A DNA stretch of 64,000 nucleotides, taken from positions 1,333,501 to 1,397,500 of the forward strand of contig JASPKZ010003421.1 in NCBI GenBank assembly GCA_030220185.1. The letters are read 5' to 3'. A model generated the notes under the pieces. It was not told the DNA's origin and did no database searches. It saw only the letters and a program-made list of their open reading frames with translations. Positions 32,514 through 43,317 of this stretch are shown in pieces. The translations under genes and the position numbers were made by a program. Every line of letters begins with the position of its first letter. Position 1 is the stretch's first letter. Origin of the DNA: Diploptera punctata. Lineage: Eukaryota > Arthropoda > Insecta > Blattodea > Blaberidae.

Positions 32514-33264
32514 TTATCATAGGTAATGCCACGAGTGATTTCCAAATTATGGATAAATTCACAACTCACGAAGTGAGGAGTGAATTTATCTAGAGAATTT
32601 GGAAATCGAGAGTGGCATTTGTTAGGACTATTTAACGAATAAAATTAAGCTGTATACTCACAAATCATTATTTAACTATAGTTATTTCAAAATATTTATA
32701 TATTTAATGTAAACGGCGATGTTTGAAAACAAATGAGAAACGATTGGTACGCTTCATTTGCTTCTTTTGTTCATCACTGCAACCAGATCATAATATTATT
32801 TATTGCCAAAATATCGCAAATGTTGTAAGAATGCACCCTAGTGGAGAAATTTATAACCAACGTTATATGTATTAATTAATTTCTGATGTCCTATGATGTA
32901 AATATGTCAATTATATTTTTCTGCGTCATTTCCTGGAAAATAATTCGTTTAAGAAAGTGCAAACAGTGGTTTCTTTTTTGATGGTATAGGCCTAATCAAT
33001 TGTTACAAATGTTTTTATATTAACTCCCGCATGCGGTATGTGTTGACATTCATGCACTAATCTGGTAGCCGTATATCTTAGGGGGTCAGTCACTGCAAAA
33101 TAATGCTAGACCTATTCAGAATGTTAAAAAGAAGGTGCTTTCTTTATTATGATAAACTTTAGTTGATAAATTCTAGGCGAAACACGACTGTAATTGGTTG
33201 TAAATAAAAAATCATTGAAATGTGATTGGTCATTGTCTCCCATTTGGGGCATGAGTTAAATAGC
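32514..33264 (+). repeat. Non-autonomous family G, copy G3
   Basis: A full-length copy with the long 5' hairpin. It ends gagttaaatagcc. It starts immediately at the end of repeat K (cgcgcaaaaaataa|ttatca). A cctcaacggt motif follows its 3' end at about 33273. Confidence 0.85.
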
Positions 33265-33265
33265 C

Positions 33266-34072
33266 ATTGCTATAACCTCAACGGTATAAAAAACAATTAT
33301 GAACTTAAATAGTATAGAGTTTCGTGTGCTGTAATATGTTTCTTTACAATATAGCAATATAGTACGGTATCCTCATGTAAAGTCATTTAGTTTTAGTTGA
33401 TGTTCTGTAAAATTTGATAGTCTATAAATAACAGAATAATACAGTATTTCATATTTTATTACATAATTTAAAAGATTAAAATCAAAGCGCATATATTTTT
33501 TGCAACCTGTATTTCTTGACTATGTTTTCTTACTTGACTTCTCTGCCTTGCTTGTATGATTTTATGGCTTACTCCTCTTGAATTTATTTCCTCTTCCAAC
33601 CCTACCTTCATTTGCTGCGAAGCGTCGACATAAAATGTAACCCGTATAAAGTGCTTTTTCAGTTAGCAATAAAAGAGAGTTTGTATCTACCCACGGAACC
33701 CATGTTACTATTTTATAAAAGAGTTTGGTATTAGCAATATTTCAAACAGTTCATGCTAAATAAAATGTTCAGACATATTGTATGAATTTTTTGTTCTCTT
33801 TAGAAATTATTATGCAAAAAATCTTCATTCTGAATGAAAATGTAATAATTCCGTTTTTAATGCGCAGTCATAATTATTTTTAAATGTGCATTCCTCTTTA
33901 CAAATAAAATGAAAAAAATATTAATTTCGTTGGTAAAAATCATTATTTCGCACATAGATTCTATAAGTCAGACAGATTAGTAAAGAAAGTGAAGAGAAAG
34001 AAGCGCTTTTATATTAAATTATATTTTCCTTTTAGATTAAGTTTACACATAAACAATGAGATTTTTTTATTT
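33266..34072. other. Unassigned stretch
   Basis: Apart from the cctcaacgg tail motif at about 33273, no repeat or gene was recognised. Confidence 0.4.
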
Positions 34073-34073
34073 T

Positions 34074-35740
34074 GACTCTTTAACTCATGTCCCAAACCTA
34101 TCACATTTCAATGAATTTTTTATTTACAACCAATCACAGTCGTTTTTCGCCTCGATTTTATGACTATCGTTTTATCGCCTTCATTTTATCAAGTGGCTCC
34201 CAGATTGTATATATAGTGCACGAATGTAACCAGATTCTGCTTACGAGATATAATAGAAAAACATTCGTAGTAATTGATTATACCATAAAAATAAACCACT
34301 GTTTGCACTTTCTTAAACGTATTAAGGAATTAACGTTGCGGAAAAAATATGATTAACATATTTACACCATAGGACATCAAAAATTAATTAACAACCTGTA
34401 ATGGTGTGTTTCATTTTCTCCACTAGGGTACATTCTTACAATATTCCAATTCTATTTGGCAATACATATGATCTGGTTACAGTGATGAACAAATTAAACA
34501 TAACGTTCCTTATTTGTGTTTCAAATATCGCCGTTTACATTAAATATTTAAATATTTTAAAATAACTATATATAAATAATGATTTGTGAGTAAACAGCTT
34601 AATTTATTCGTTAAATAAGCCTAATAAATAGATTTATATATGTGGAAAGAATTGTTAATGGTTGTGCCAGGTCTAGAATGGTGTAGTGGGCTGCACACAA
34701 GTCTGGAGAACTAGAGGTACACGGTTCGATTCCTGGTTCAGACATTAATTTTTCTTTTCACAATATCATTATAATATTATAATATGATCCATTATTGGTA
34801 AGCAAGGGGAAGCTACCACACCTACAATTCCCTAGTAACGCTGCAAGCATAGCATGAAAATGCTATGATTGCAGTGTAGGACCTGCCTTTGGGCAGAACT
34901 ACTATGGGTGGATTGGAACTGTCTTAAAATAAAAGTATTGAAAAATGTTAAATAACATTGTTTACTGCTTATAAAAGTGGTGGTGTAAAATTCTCAAATA
35001 TAGATACTTCTAAACGAAGCCGGCTGTTGGCGATGGTCGTGGCACCTACCTGACAGCGGACGAAACGAGAATTATAGGTTTATACATGTGGAAAGAATTG
35101 TTAATGGTTGTGTCACGTCTAGAATGGTGTAGTGGGCTGCACACTAGTCTGGAGAACTAGAGGTACACGGTTCGATTCCTGGTTCAGACATTAATTTTTC
35201 TTTTCACAATATCATTATAATATTATAATATGATCCATTATTGGTAAGCAAGGGGAAGCTACCACACCTACAATTCCCTAGTAACGCTGCAAGCATAGCA
35301 TGAAAATGCTATGATTGCAGTGTAGGACCTGCCTTTGGGCAGAACTACTATGGGTGGATTGGAACTGTCTTAAAATAAAAGTATTGAAAAATGTTAAATA
35401 ACATTGTTTACTGCTTATAAAAGTGGTGGTGTAAAATTCTCAAATATAGATACTTCTAAACGAAGCCGGCTGTTGGCGATGGTCGTGGCACCTACCTGAC
35501 AGCGGACGAAACGAGAATTATAGGTTTATACATGTGGAAAGAATTGTTAATGGTTGTGTCACGTCTAGAATGGTGTAGTGGGCTGCACACTAGTCTGGAG
35601 AACTAGAGGTTCATGGTTCGATTCCTGATTCAGACATTAATTTTTCTTGTCACGATATCATTATAATATAATAAATGTCACTCTTAATTTCCAAATTTTC
35701 CAGATAAATTGGAAATCTCTCGTGGCATTACTTATGATAA
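34074..35740 (-). repeat. Non-autonomous family G, copy G4, split by a SINE array
   Basis: A minus-strand copy. 34074-34629 carries the 3' to middle part, and 35669-35740 the 5' hairpin end (ccaaattttccagataaatt...gtggcattacttatgataa). Family order requires the parts to be contiguous. The insert 34630-35668 is bounded by TAATAAAT at 34622-34629 and 35669-35676. Confidence 0.8.
34630..35668 (+). repeat. 446-bp tandem array (2.3 units) containing a tRNA-SINE
   Basis: Units start at 34641, 35087 and 35533 (period exactly 446). The first two are complete and nearly identical, and the third stops after about 140 bp. Each unit has a tRNA-like head (A box tggtgtagtgg, B box ggttcgattcctg) followed by SINE tail 2 (caaggggaagctaccacacc, tgaaaatgctatgattgcag, aggacctgcctttgggcag) and about 170 bp of further sequence. 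The whole array sits between an 8-bp duplication in family G copy G4. Confidence 0.9.
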
Positions 35741-35926
35741 ATCGGCCTGTGGTGTTTTCACATAAAAATGACACAAGTTCAAAAATTAAGTCGGTACATT
35801 AATTGTGTTAATAAAATTCATATTAAAATTCCGTTGAGATAAATAGTTACAAAGTAAAATATTAAAATAGATACCTGGCAGGTACCGTTGTCCTCAACTA
35901 GATTATTTTTCTTTAATTTTTAAGAA

Positions 35927-35961
35927 CTGTAGGCCTTTCCGAAACCGGCTTCCATCATCAG
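35927..35961 (-). ncRNA. Hammerhead-like motif, minus strand, hairpin left arm
   Basis: CTGATGA (complement of 35955-35961), a stem-loop tggaagccggtttcg and GAAAGGCCTA. Stem I is not formed on this strand (the base before the core is T), so activity is doubtful. It is the partner of 36096-36134. Confidence 0.45.
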
Positions 35962-36095
35962 AATGGTATATACTACTAACTGTTTGCTGTTGCTTTGCGA
36001 CGCTTTTGACATCAATCAGTAGCTACCGACGATGCTGGAAGAACTGATGTCAAAAGCGTCGCAAAATAACAACAACAATTACAGCATATACAATT

Positions 36096-36134
36096 CTGCT
36101 GATGATTGAACCCGGTTTCCGAAAGGCCCTACAG
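36096..36134 (+). ncRNA. Hammerhead-like motif, plus strand, hairpin right arm
   Basis: CTG, CTGATGA (36099-36105), a stem-loop ttgaacccggtttcc, GAAA (36121-36124), GGCCCTA and CAG. Core residues C3 to A9 and G12 to A15.1 are all present. Stem I is only CUG/CAG. The stem III region has an extra C compared with the self-complementary AGGCCT of its relatives. Confidence 0.5.
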
Positions 36135-36294
36135 TTCTTAAATTAAAAAAAATAATATAGTTGAGGACGACGACACATACCAGGTATCTATTTTACATAA
36201 TATTTTACTTTGTAATTGTGTTACTCGTTTAAAATGCCAGGCATAACCTTACTTTTTTGAAAGTTTATAAATTTATTTACCCACCTTATCTATT

Positions 36295-36380
36295 TTTCAG
36301 TATGGTATTTCTCTTGAGGCCGAAACAAGTCAACAAATTGCCTAAATTCGTGAATATACTATGATGATGATGATCTATTC
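36295..36380 (+). repeat. LINE L7 3' end fragment
   Basis: ttctcttgaggccgaaacaa, then caacaaattgcctaaattcg and a GAT-repeat tail match 22695-22760. Confidence 0.6.
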
Positions 36381-36589
36381 ATGTAATTATGTTTCAGTGC
36401 CTTTGCCAAATTTCGTTACTTCTCCATTCAAATAACTATCCATTTGTCTTCATCAAACTAAATAATCCCGTTTCAGGCTATAAAAACTTTTACGGTGGCC
36501 TACAGCTGAATGATCAGATACGGTTACAGGTGCAAAGATGTTCCATCCAATTACTAAGAATGTGGAAATATTAATAATAATAGTAATAA

Positions 36590-36845
36590 TAATCTTTCTT
36601 CTTCTTTATTAGGAATTTCTCTACAATAGAGTAGTTTCCCTACAACCCATTGTAAATTTTACTCCATAAATTCCTATTCTCTTTAGCAATGTCTGTTAAC
36701 CATATCGTAACCTTACTCCTATGCACTCGTTAACCCACTGCATTTTGGTCTTTTGTTGTCCTCCGCTTGAAAATGTAATATCATATTAGGTATCCTGTCA
36801 TCTGACATCCTCTTTCCGTGGCCAAACCATTTAGACTCATTTCTT
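36590..36845 (-). pseudogene. LINE ORF2 C-terminal end
   Basis: The minus strand reads SKWFGHGKRMSDDRIPNMIL and then, after a shift, a degraded RP..SG region. W.GH..RM.DDRIP is the C-terminal LINE signature. The 3' part (ccctacaacc...ttattaggaattt complement) is AT-rich. It is heavily decayed. Confidence 0.55.
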
Positions 36846-37108
36846 TTAGAACTAGGATCTGCCTGTCACAAGCCAGGAGAAATGTGGAGTGATGGAGGAG
36901 TAACACTTCCTTAAAAACCAGGGATTATTATGGCCCGGATGATAGTTCCCTGTAGGGCGTCTTGACAGGATACGGCAACTGCTGCCTTGTACGGAGACGT
37001 TTGTTCGTCAAAGGTTAGTATAAGAAAACCTTGAACAAAAGTCACCTGGTTCTCCAGGTTGGGAGTTACAACGATTGTCTTATGAAAAAACTATGGTAAA
37101 AAACTCAT
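36846..37108. other. Unassigned, possible LINE-derived sequence
   Basis: It contains the phrase ggttctccaggttgggagtt, which I associate with insect LINE sequences, but no ORF or second copy supports it. Confidence 0.3.
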
Positions 37109-37110
37109 TG

Positions 37111-37176
<66 letters not shown>
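37111..37176. repeat. (AAT)n microsatellite
   Basis: About 22 AAT units. It generates a poly-tyrosine ORF on the minus strand that is not a gene. Confidence 0.95.
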
Positions 37177-37179
<3 letters not shown>

Positions 37180-37182
<3 letters not shown>

Positions 37183-37684
37183 AGTCATGTTGGTTATGGT
37201 GGCAGTACAAGAAGAAGAAATATGTTTTGTCAGAATTACACTAGCCGCTGCTGATTCTACATGGATTCGCTGCCCTTTAACACTAAATTTTCCCCGCAAC
37301 ACATTCAACAAATGGCCTGCTGAAATATTGAGGTGGGTATACTTTATTTTCCGTGGTGAATTTCTCGCCTCACCCTGAGGCGTCCCAGATTGCTTATATT
37401 GTTCTTATACCTAAATTCGAGGCTAACAGTGGGTCGTCACAGCAATACATAAAAGATATAGGTGTTGAAATATTGTGGCACACTAGATTTATTCTTTCTT
37501 CGACAGCAGCCGATTTTATGGAGCGGTTTGCTGGCCTCAGTCGGCACTGCTTCACACTGCTATGTGCTTCAACAGTTGTTCATAAAATAAGACACCATAC
37601 CCTTGCATAAGAACTTTTTTTAGCGAAAATAAAAATAATCTAATTTACTTCTACTTTTGACTTTTCCAGGAATATTATATTATC
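37180..37684. other. GC-richer unassigned stretch with overlapping short ORFs
   Basis: Plus-strand ORFs of 63 and 85 codons (37187-37378 and 37353-37610) overlap. I recognise neither. Composition is less AT-rich than the surroundings. It could be a degraded element or exon, and no splice signals decide it. Confidence 0.3.
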
Positions 37685-38100
37685 CATACTTTAATTTATT
37701 GTAGGCGTCAGTTACCAGAAATATTTCTAAATTCAAATCGTAGAAGATTGGAATGTTACGAGTTAATGGTAAATCCAGAAAATTGGATAAACTTGGGTAA
37801 ATTTCTGGATAAAACGCGGAAAATAAGAACAACACCCATTCATGCATAAATAAATATGTTATCAAAATGTAATACCATTCATCCTTAATAATTCTACATA
37901 ACTTAATTAATGTATAATGTTATTGTATTATTATCTAATTGTAATATTATTGTGTTTTAGTTTTTGTTTTACGTTATATTAATACCAAACATTATTTTAT
38001 TGTAACGGACTGTCAACAGCACGTATGGCTTAACTTACTGCACGTGCAACCCATATTTATAAATAACAATGTATGTAGGCCTATCTTACTTTTAGTCTAT
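37685..38100 (+). pseudogene. LINE ORF2 C-terminal end, uninterrupted copy
   Basis: The frame RRQLPEIFLNSNRRRLECYE, then LMVNPENWINLGKFLDKTRK ends at a stop near 37848. The 3' untranslated part follows to about 38100. It aligns with 6230-6430 plus 6985-7190, and serves as the empty-site comparison for the CR1-like insertion there. Confidence 0.65.
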
Positions 38101-38419
38101 TACTTCTACTACTACTTCTACTACTACTTTAATTTATATAGCTTTCTATTTTTTTAGGATATTATTTTCTATAGGTCTCTTAGTCAGTCCCAATAATTTG
38201 GTGCTCATCTCTTTATTCGAAATTCGCGGATGAAATGCGATTATTTTTTTCGGAACATAACAATCTTGATTATGGTTTTCATTGGAAGAAAAGTAGACTT
38301 TAATTTGGTTAGTTATTTAGTTGGTATTTAATTTACTTCGCTCCATAAGACCCCAGGTGATTAGAGACGCAATTTAAATCTGGGCATAAAATAGCAAACA
38401 AATTTTGTTCAGAGATTTT
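38101..38419. other. Unassigned stretch
   Basis: No recognised feature. Confidence 0.4.
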
Positions 38420-38610
38420 TTTAAGGTTCAGGTTATTTTATCCTGTATAAGTCTACCGCACGGAATTTATGGGTTTAAATATCTTCCGAAAAATTTATAT
38501 TCAGGATATATACGCCCTTAGAAATCCGTCTAATCCGACCGGGTTTGAACCGACAAACCTCGGATCCAGAAGCGAACACTGTAACTACTAGTCCGTTGCA
38601 ACGAATTTCC
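38420..38610 (-). repeat. tRNA-derived SINE fragment
   Basis: Minus strand: a tRNA-like head with a gactagtagttacagtg A-box region and a B box cggttcaaacccggtc, followed by aagatatttaaaccca and ttccgtgcggtagactt. No second copy occurs in the window, so the family is not assigned. Confidence 0.5.
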
Positions 38611-38839
38611 AGTGACGTGCCATAGGTTTATGAAAAGCAACAACATCTCAAATCCAAATAAAAAACTCTGGACAACATTTTTCTGCCCTTTGATGCCCAG
38701 CTTTAAAATGCGATGACAATGATTTGAGATATTGAAAAGCTTCTTTAAATTAGGTATATATCTATAGGCTCAATGGAAACATACTTCAGGGATGTGTTTG
38801 AAATTCATCAATTCTGTTATAATTATTTACTTCACAAAA

Positions 38840-39190
38840 AGAATTACGGAAGCGACTGGAAGCTTTTGAGATGTGGATATGGAGAAGGATGGAACGTATA
38901 AAATGGACAGACAAAATAAAAAATAAAGATGTGCTAGACAGAGTGGGTGAAGGAATAACAAAATTGGAACTCATAAAGAAGAGGAAAATAAATTTGATTG
39001 ACCACTGGCTAAGAAGAAACTGTCTGCTGACGAATGCCGTAGAAGGAACGGTCAACCGAAATAAAGTTAGAGGCAGAAAAATACATAAAATTATATTAAA
39101 ATAAATGGTTTGTATGCGGATACAAAAAGGAAAGCGTGGATAATGCTGAGTTTGCAGTGAAATACCTGCTCTTGGGCAGAATACTATGTA
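38840..39190 (+). pseudogene. LINE ORF2 C-terminus
   Basis: The frame FEMWIWRRMERIKWTDKIKN, then LIKKRKINLIDHWLRRNCLL and NRNKVRGRKIHKI runs from about 38865 to 39102. FEMW.WRRM..I.W.D is the conserved post-RT block of a LINE family. The 3' end (tacctgctcttgggcagaat) and GTAT repeats follow. Upstream frames are lost. Confidence 0.65.
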
Positions 39191-39359
39191 TGTATGTATT
39201 AAGGATTGAAAATAACGGATGAGTTGAGATGTTAAGGCCGGAATTTAAAAAAAGCGAAACATAATTTTTAACCCTTCCAATGTGCATAATTTTATTAATA
39301 TTATGTTGGATTTCATTATTTTTAATGAATAAATATCAACATGTACTGTAGATAGTCCC

Positions 39360-39480
39360 TCACCGTAATCGAGTCGTTTAAGGCTTCGTGCCCTCGCTGA
39401 TTCGAGAGTGCATGGGCGAAGAAATGTTTTCATGGAATTTCGACTAGTATGGGACCGGTGCCTACCGAGAATCGTGAGGA
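39360..39480 (+). repeat. tRNA-derived SINE, family B, truncated
   Basis: taatcgagtcgtttaaggct (A box), ctgattcgagagtgcatggg (B box), gaagaaatgttttcatgg, actagtatgggaccggtgcc and atcgtgagg match 28708-28835. It stops abruptly at about 39480. Confidence 0.65.
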
Positions 39481-40137
39481 ATCCTGTACTAATTTTTCAA
39501 AAGCCTTTTCATGGGAGAAAATAAAATTGTCTGTGCTTTACCTCATTCGTCAAGACTGTGGGGATTTTCATTACCACGAGTCATTACATAATGAACATTC
39601 TTTCCATCATTCAATTTAAGATTTAATTAGTGATCGTTGTAAGTCGACAAAATAAAATTTGAGCGTTTTGCAATGTAAAATCTTATCTCGTTCTTTTCTA
39701 GCGCTGATTGTAAAAAACAAAGAATCCACACAACGGTTATCATACGTAGCCTAAATTTATTAGTATATTTGTCTTATGATCTCAGATGTTCAAACGTATA
39801 AAAAACTACAAAACCATCACATTTTTAAATATATTATCTTATAAAAGAATTATAGGAAATAATCGATCCTCATGGATTACCAGAATTGTTATCTTAATAG
39901 CCACTGTTATCAAAATTTGCGGGTAGAACCTGGATTTTTTCAGGGCATAAAAATCCTGAGAATTGCTTCCTTCGGAGATGATTGTAAAGTCATGAGTCCT
40001 GTATCGCAGTTTTATGGTTACTTAAAGGATCCTGAAGTCTGAAATAAGAAGCATCTAAACAATAAATGGCTAAACGTAGAGCAGATATGATTATTATTAC
40101 ACAATGGATGGTTTAAAATGCACATTTACCTATAACT
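39481..40137. other. Mostly unassigned; weak SINE-F relative at 39913-40060
   Basis: agtcatgagtcct and cttaaaggatcct resemble the family F SINE at 17130. Otherwise nothing was recognised. Confidence 0.35.
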
Positions 40138-41045
40138 AAATAACGCACTGGCTCTATCGGACCCGTAGGTTCATGGCCGCGCGGACATAAGCTCTCCATA
40201 CATCCCTATCACTCCCTGTATAATGTACTTCCCTCAAATCATAGTTATTGTTATTCTCTCACCTCATTATTGGTCTACCAACTGGGCGTTTTCCTCTGGT
40301 TTTCCTACAGGAGTTTCCATGCACGTCTTTCATTCTCCATTTGTGCCAAAAGTTTTCCTAAGAACTTTATTCTCAAATACTCGTAATCTTCTTTCCTTCC
40401 TTAAAGTAAGAGTCCATGTTTGGCATCCATATAATATAACTGGGAAAATAACTGTTTTATATATTTTTCAGTGTAACTTTTTTTCAAAAGGAGTTGAGAC
40501 GATGAGATTCCCTGCAATGAATAATAGCCTATGTTTAATTTTCTTGTGCATCTCATTCCTATTTGTAATTATTGTTCCTAGATACTTGAAATCAGCCACT
40601 TCTTCAAAATTTCCTATATTTGTCATTAGTTGTCCATTTACATCATATAACACATTTGTATGTGTGACAATATATTTAGTTTTATTGATATTTACTTCCA
40701 GTCCCAATTTCTTAGTGTTACTCAATAGTGTGTGCATGTAGTCCCTTAGTATCTCCTCGTTATCGCCCAATAATATTATATCTTCAGCATAAACTGACAG
40801 TCTATTAATACCATTGAGTTGTAGGCCTTCTTCATTCTCGAAAGATTTGATGTCATGCTCTAATAGAAAATTGAATAGTAGAAGAGAAAGTGCATCTCCT
40901 TGCTTTAACTCACTGTGGATTTCAAAAGTGTCCGAAATCTGTTTGCCTACACTCACCCTACTCTTTGTGCCATTTAGGCACATTCATATAAGTCTAACTA
41001 ACGTTTTAGGTATATTCGTAAATAAATACTTATATATTATGAGGA
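40138..41045 (-). pseudogene. LINE (family L3) reverse transcriptase to 3' end
   Basis: The longest L3 copy. On the minus strand, NIPKTLVRLI (about 41030-40984), MCLNGTKSRVSVGKQ, HSELKQGDALSLLLFNFLLE (motif B region) and SVYAEDIILLGDNEEIL give reverse transcriptase motifs in order. The catalytic YADD is YAED here, which would inactivate the enzyme. GLEVNINKTKYIVTH and FKYLGTIITNRNEM follow, then frameshifts after 40468 and the degraded GCQTWTLTLR...GRPIMRW-type end. The 3' end (ggttcatggccgcgcggac complement) is shared with the other L3 copies. Confidence 0.8.
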
Positions 41046-41345
41046 TAGAAACTAACCGAATTGACTTCTGTAATGGTATTCTCATTAAACAAAATAACAC
41101 ACAAGAAATAAAAATGAGTAGAATATCATAAGTAGTGGAACAATTCGAAGGCAAATCTCGATTTGTACTTACAGTACTTTTTATTATTATACTGTTTTTT
41201 AAGCAGCTGTTCAAAACGCTCAATGTCATGTTCATGAACTGCTTTGTTCCACGGCGTAAGCATTGTGGATAGTTAAAGTTTTAAGAATTGTGAAACAGTA
41301 CATGGTATCTCAGTCGTCCTCAATAATTTGCAGTGTTGTTTTATA

Positions 41346-41385
41346 AGAGGCCTTTCGATAACTTATGCATCATCTTCTGCTTTCA
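41346..41385 (-). ncRNA. Hammerhead-like motif at the PLE ORF 3' end
   Basis: Minus strand: gCAGAAGA (complement of 41373-41379), a degraded stem-loop, cGAAAGGCCTC. C3, G5, A6, G8, A9, G12 and A13 to A15.1 are kept, but U4 is A. The AGGCCT stem III palindrome is intact. Inactive as read, but it links the hairpin family to a PLE coding region. Confidence 0.55.
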
Positions 41386-41575
41386 TTTTGGTACTGAATG
41401 TTGTTGGTAATTATTTTGTACAGAGGGTTTATATTGCTGGGTATGTTCTCGTTCAGCAGGTGTTTATTTGTGGTGTCCTTGATGATTTCTAATTCTTCGA
41501 GAACGTTGATTTTCGATATATCGTTTTCTCAATGCAGGATCGATAATACGTTGTCTATTGTGTTGAATTGATATC

Positions 41576-41665
41576 ATCATCATCATCATCATCACTCCAG
41601 GGATTAGGCAATTGCCCGTTCCGACTTCATAATGCATCAACCCAACGTCTTCTAGGTCTTCGAAC
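41576..41665 (-). repeat. LINE 3' tail insertion in the PLE, 12-bp TSD
   Basis: Minus strand: cgaagacctagaagacgttg, then cgggcaattgcctaatccct and a GAT-repeat tail, similar to the L1 LINE 3' end. It is flanked by TGAATTGATATC at 41564-41575 and 41666-41677. Removing it restores the PLE reading frame across the junction (GYQF then NTIDN). Confidence 0.8.
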
Positions 41666-41945
41666 TGAATTGATATCCTGCTTCTACTATATGTTTTGAA
41701 AAACTGGATTTACCTTCATTCTTTATGAAATATCTGATATATTCATTAAATTTTGTCGTGAAGTTTCTAGTAGTTCTTCCTATGTAAAATTTGTCACAGC
41801 TATTGCAATTCAATTTATAAATTTAAAAAAAACATTGATTGTGGATAGTTGTGCATATTTTGGTAGTACGAAGTATTGGCAAAGGTAGAGACTGGAATCC
41901 GATTTGGGGCTTGAAGTCTATAGTTGAAAAAAAGTGGATATATAG

Positions 41946-42259
41946 GCCTATAATATTATTTTCCAGTTAGCTTAACTGTGCACGAGTATGGTGTTGTGAA
42001 CGCTCTTTATTTACTACTTGTTATAGCTCCTCCATCCATGTCTGTATACTCTCCTTATCATTTTCCTATAGGCTATTCTTGTCTCTGTTTATAAATCACC
42101 TGGCGCGTGCGCAAAAATCTTACCTGTGGACTCGAGATCCAATTATCGTTAACAATCTTTCTGTTTTGATTTATATAAGGTATTTTAGGGGGGTCAGCCC
42201 TACTCCCGAGGCCTACCTGTAGATTCTGTAGCATTATTATTAAAGTTATTATTATTAAA

Positions 42260-42294
<35 letters not shown>

Positions 42295-43315
42295 CCAAAT
42301 AATATGGCTTTGAAGAAGAACGTTACGTTATGTTGGAATGCAAGGGCATGAGTGTAGTAGGCGGTACTATATTTGTGTTATTTTCTGTTTATTTACCTTT
42401 ATTGGTTTGAGACTTTTCAAGAATAGTTTGATTGTTAATTTACTTTCTATTATTTAATTACACAGCTTTTATAATTATTTATTATGCATGTTTATATTTC
42501 CTTTTTTAACTTTGTTAAATTATATCCCTATTACTTTTTCTATACTTATCATGTTGAATCAGAGTAACCATTTTTTTTTCTTTCCTTGAAACTTAGTTTG
42601 GAAAATAGTGCGCATAGAGAGCGAATCTAGATAATATTTCCATTATTGTACACATAACCTTGGGCACAGTTACGAATTTCACAAGCCGTTATAATAGAGA
42701 TATATACATAATGAACCAGTATACATACATTTAGGCATAACAAAGAGAAAGGCTAAATAAAAGTATAAAAGGGGTCGGTGTAATGCTCCTCTCTCAAAAA
42801 AAAAAAGAGAAAACTAATGGCTGAGAGAGACCTAGCCTACAGTTCTTACTTACGCAACAAATCTGAGTTTAAACTAAATGAATATAAACTACTAAGGGAT
42901 TGAACAAATAAATCAATAAAGAAATACAAAGTCAAGACATACACATATGCTTATTGGCTCTGGTATTCCATCCTCGGAAATGTGCAAAAATCTTAAGTCA
43001 TTGGAACTCGAGAAAGGAAAACAGCAGCCAGAGAGCAGCAGGTCCAAATGTCTACATTGAGCTTCTGACGAACACGTTTGAAACAATGAGGCAGGTAATA
43101 ATGTTACGATAGACAACTCTGACAATGAATCTGCTCCTACACCAGACAAATTGTTATTTTCTTACGTAAATATTGAATATGCAACGTAAGAAGCACTGCG
43201 ATAAATAAAAGCACTGCGATAAAATAAAATCAGAGCCACAGGTGTAGACTTATATCAGCGTTAATCTTATTTTCAAAATCCTGAACTTTATCTTGCCACC
43301 CATATGATTAATACT
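41946..43315. other. Unassigned stretch with (TTA)n at 42237-42293
   Basis: A TTA microsatellite at 42237-42293 and a run of A at 42798. A minus ORF (42913-43149, 78 codons) is not recognised. No other structure was seen. Confidence 0.4.
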
Positions 43316-43317
43316 TC

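Larger units (their letters stand above)
35811..36212 (-). mobile_element. Palindromic PLE-type hairpin element, 11-bp TSD
   Basis: The arms pair from gtaaaatattaaaatagata on the left to tatctattttacataatatt on the right, with a hairpin centre around 36000-36060. Both arms hold a hammerhead-like core beside a gtcctcaact / agttgaggac motif. The left side carries a tail (inverted cctcaacggaatttt...), matching the right tail of 53549-53878. It is flanked by TAATTGTGTTA at 35800-35810 and 36213-36223. The strand is assigned from the tail. Confidence 0.8.
41285..41945 (-). pseudogene. Penelope-like element: GIY-YIG endonuclease end plus hammerhead-like tail
   Basis: On the minus strand, LRTTKICTTIHNQ (about 41865) is followed, after a break at a T run, by IYKLNCNSCDKFYIGRTTRN (about 41818-41760) and then FTTKFNEYIRYF, SSFSKHIVEAGYQF. 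This has the IYK..C.SC...YIG.T.R.F..RF.E pattern of the GIY-YIG endonuclease domain that follows the reverse transcriptase in Penelope-like elements (known family feature). A LINE tail inserted at 41576-41665 interrupts it. Beyond that the frame resumes as TIDNVLSILH, a stop, then ISKINVLEELEIIKDTTNKH and INPLYKIITNNIQYQNESRR before a stop, typical of a PLE C-terminus. A hammerhead-like core (41346-41385) overlaps the last codons, and a ttgaggacgact motif follows. The RT domain is not present. Confidence 0.7.

Noticed and set aside
34630..35668. Possible CRISPR-like array
   Set aside because: The period is 446 bp, the repeats include a tRNA-SINE, and the host genome is eukaryotic.
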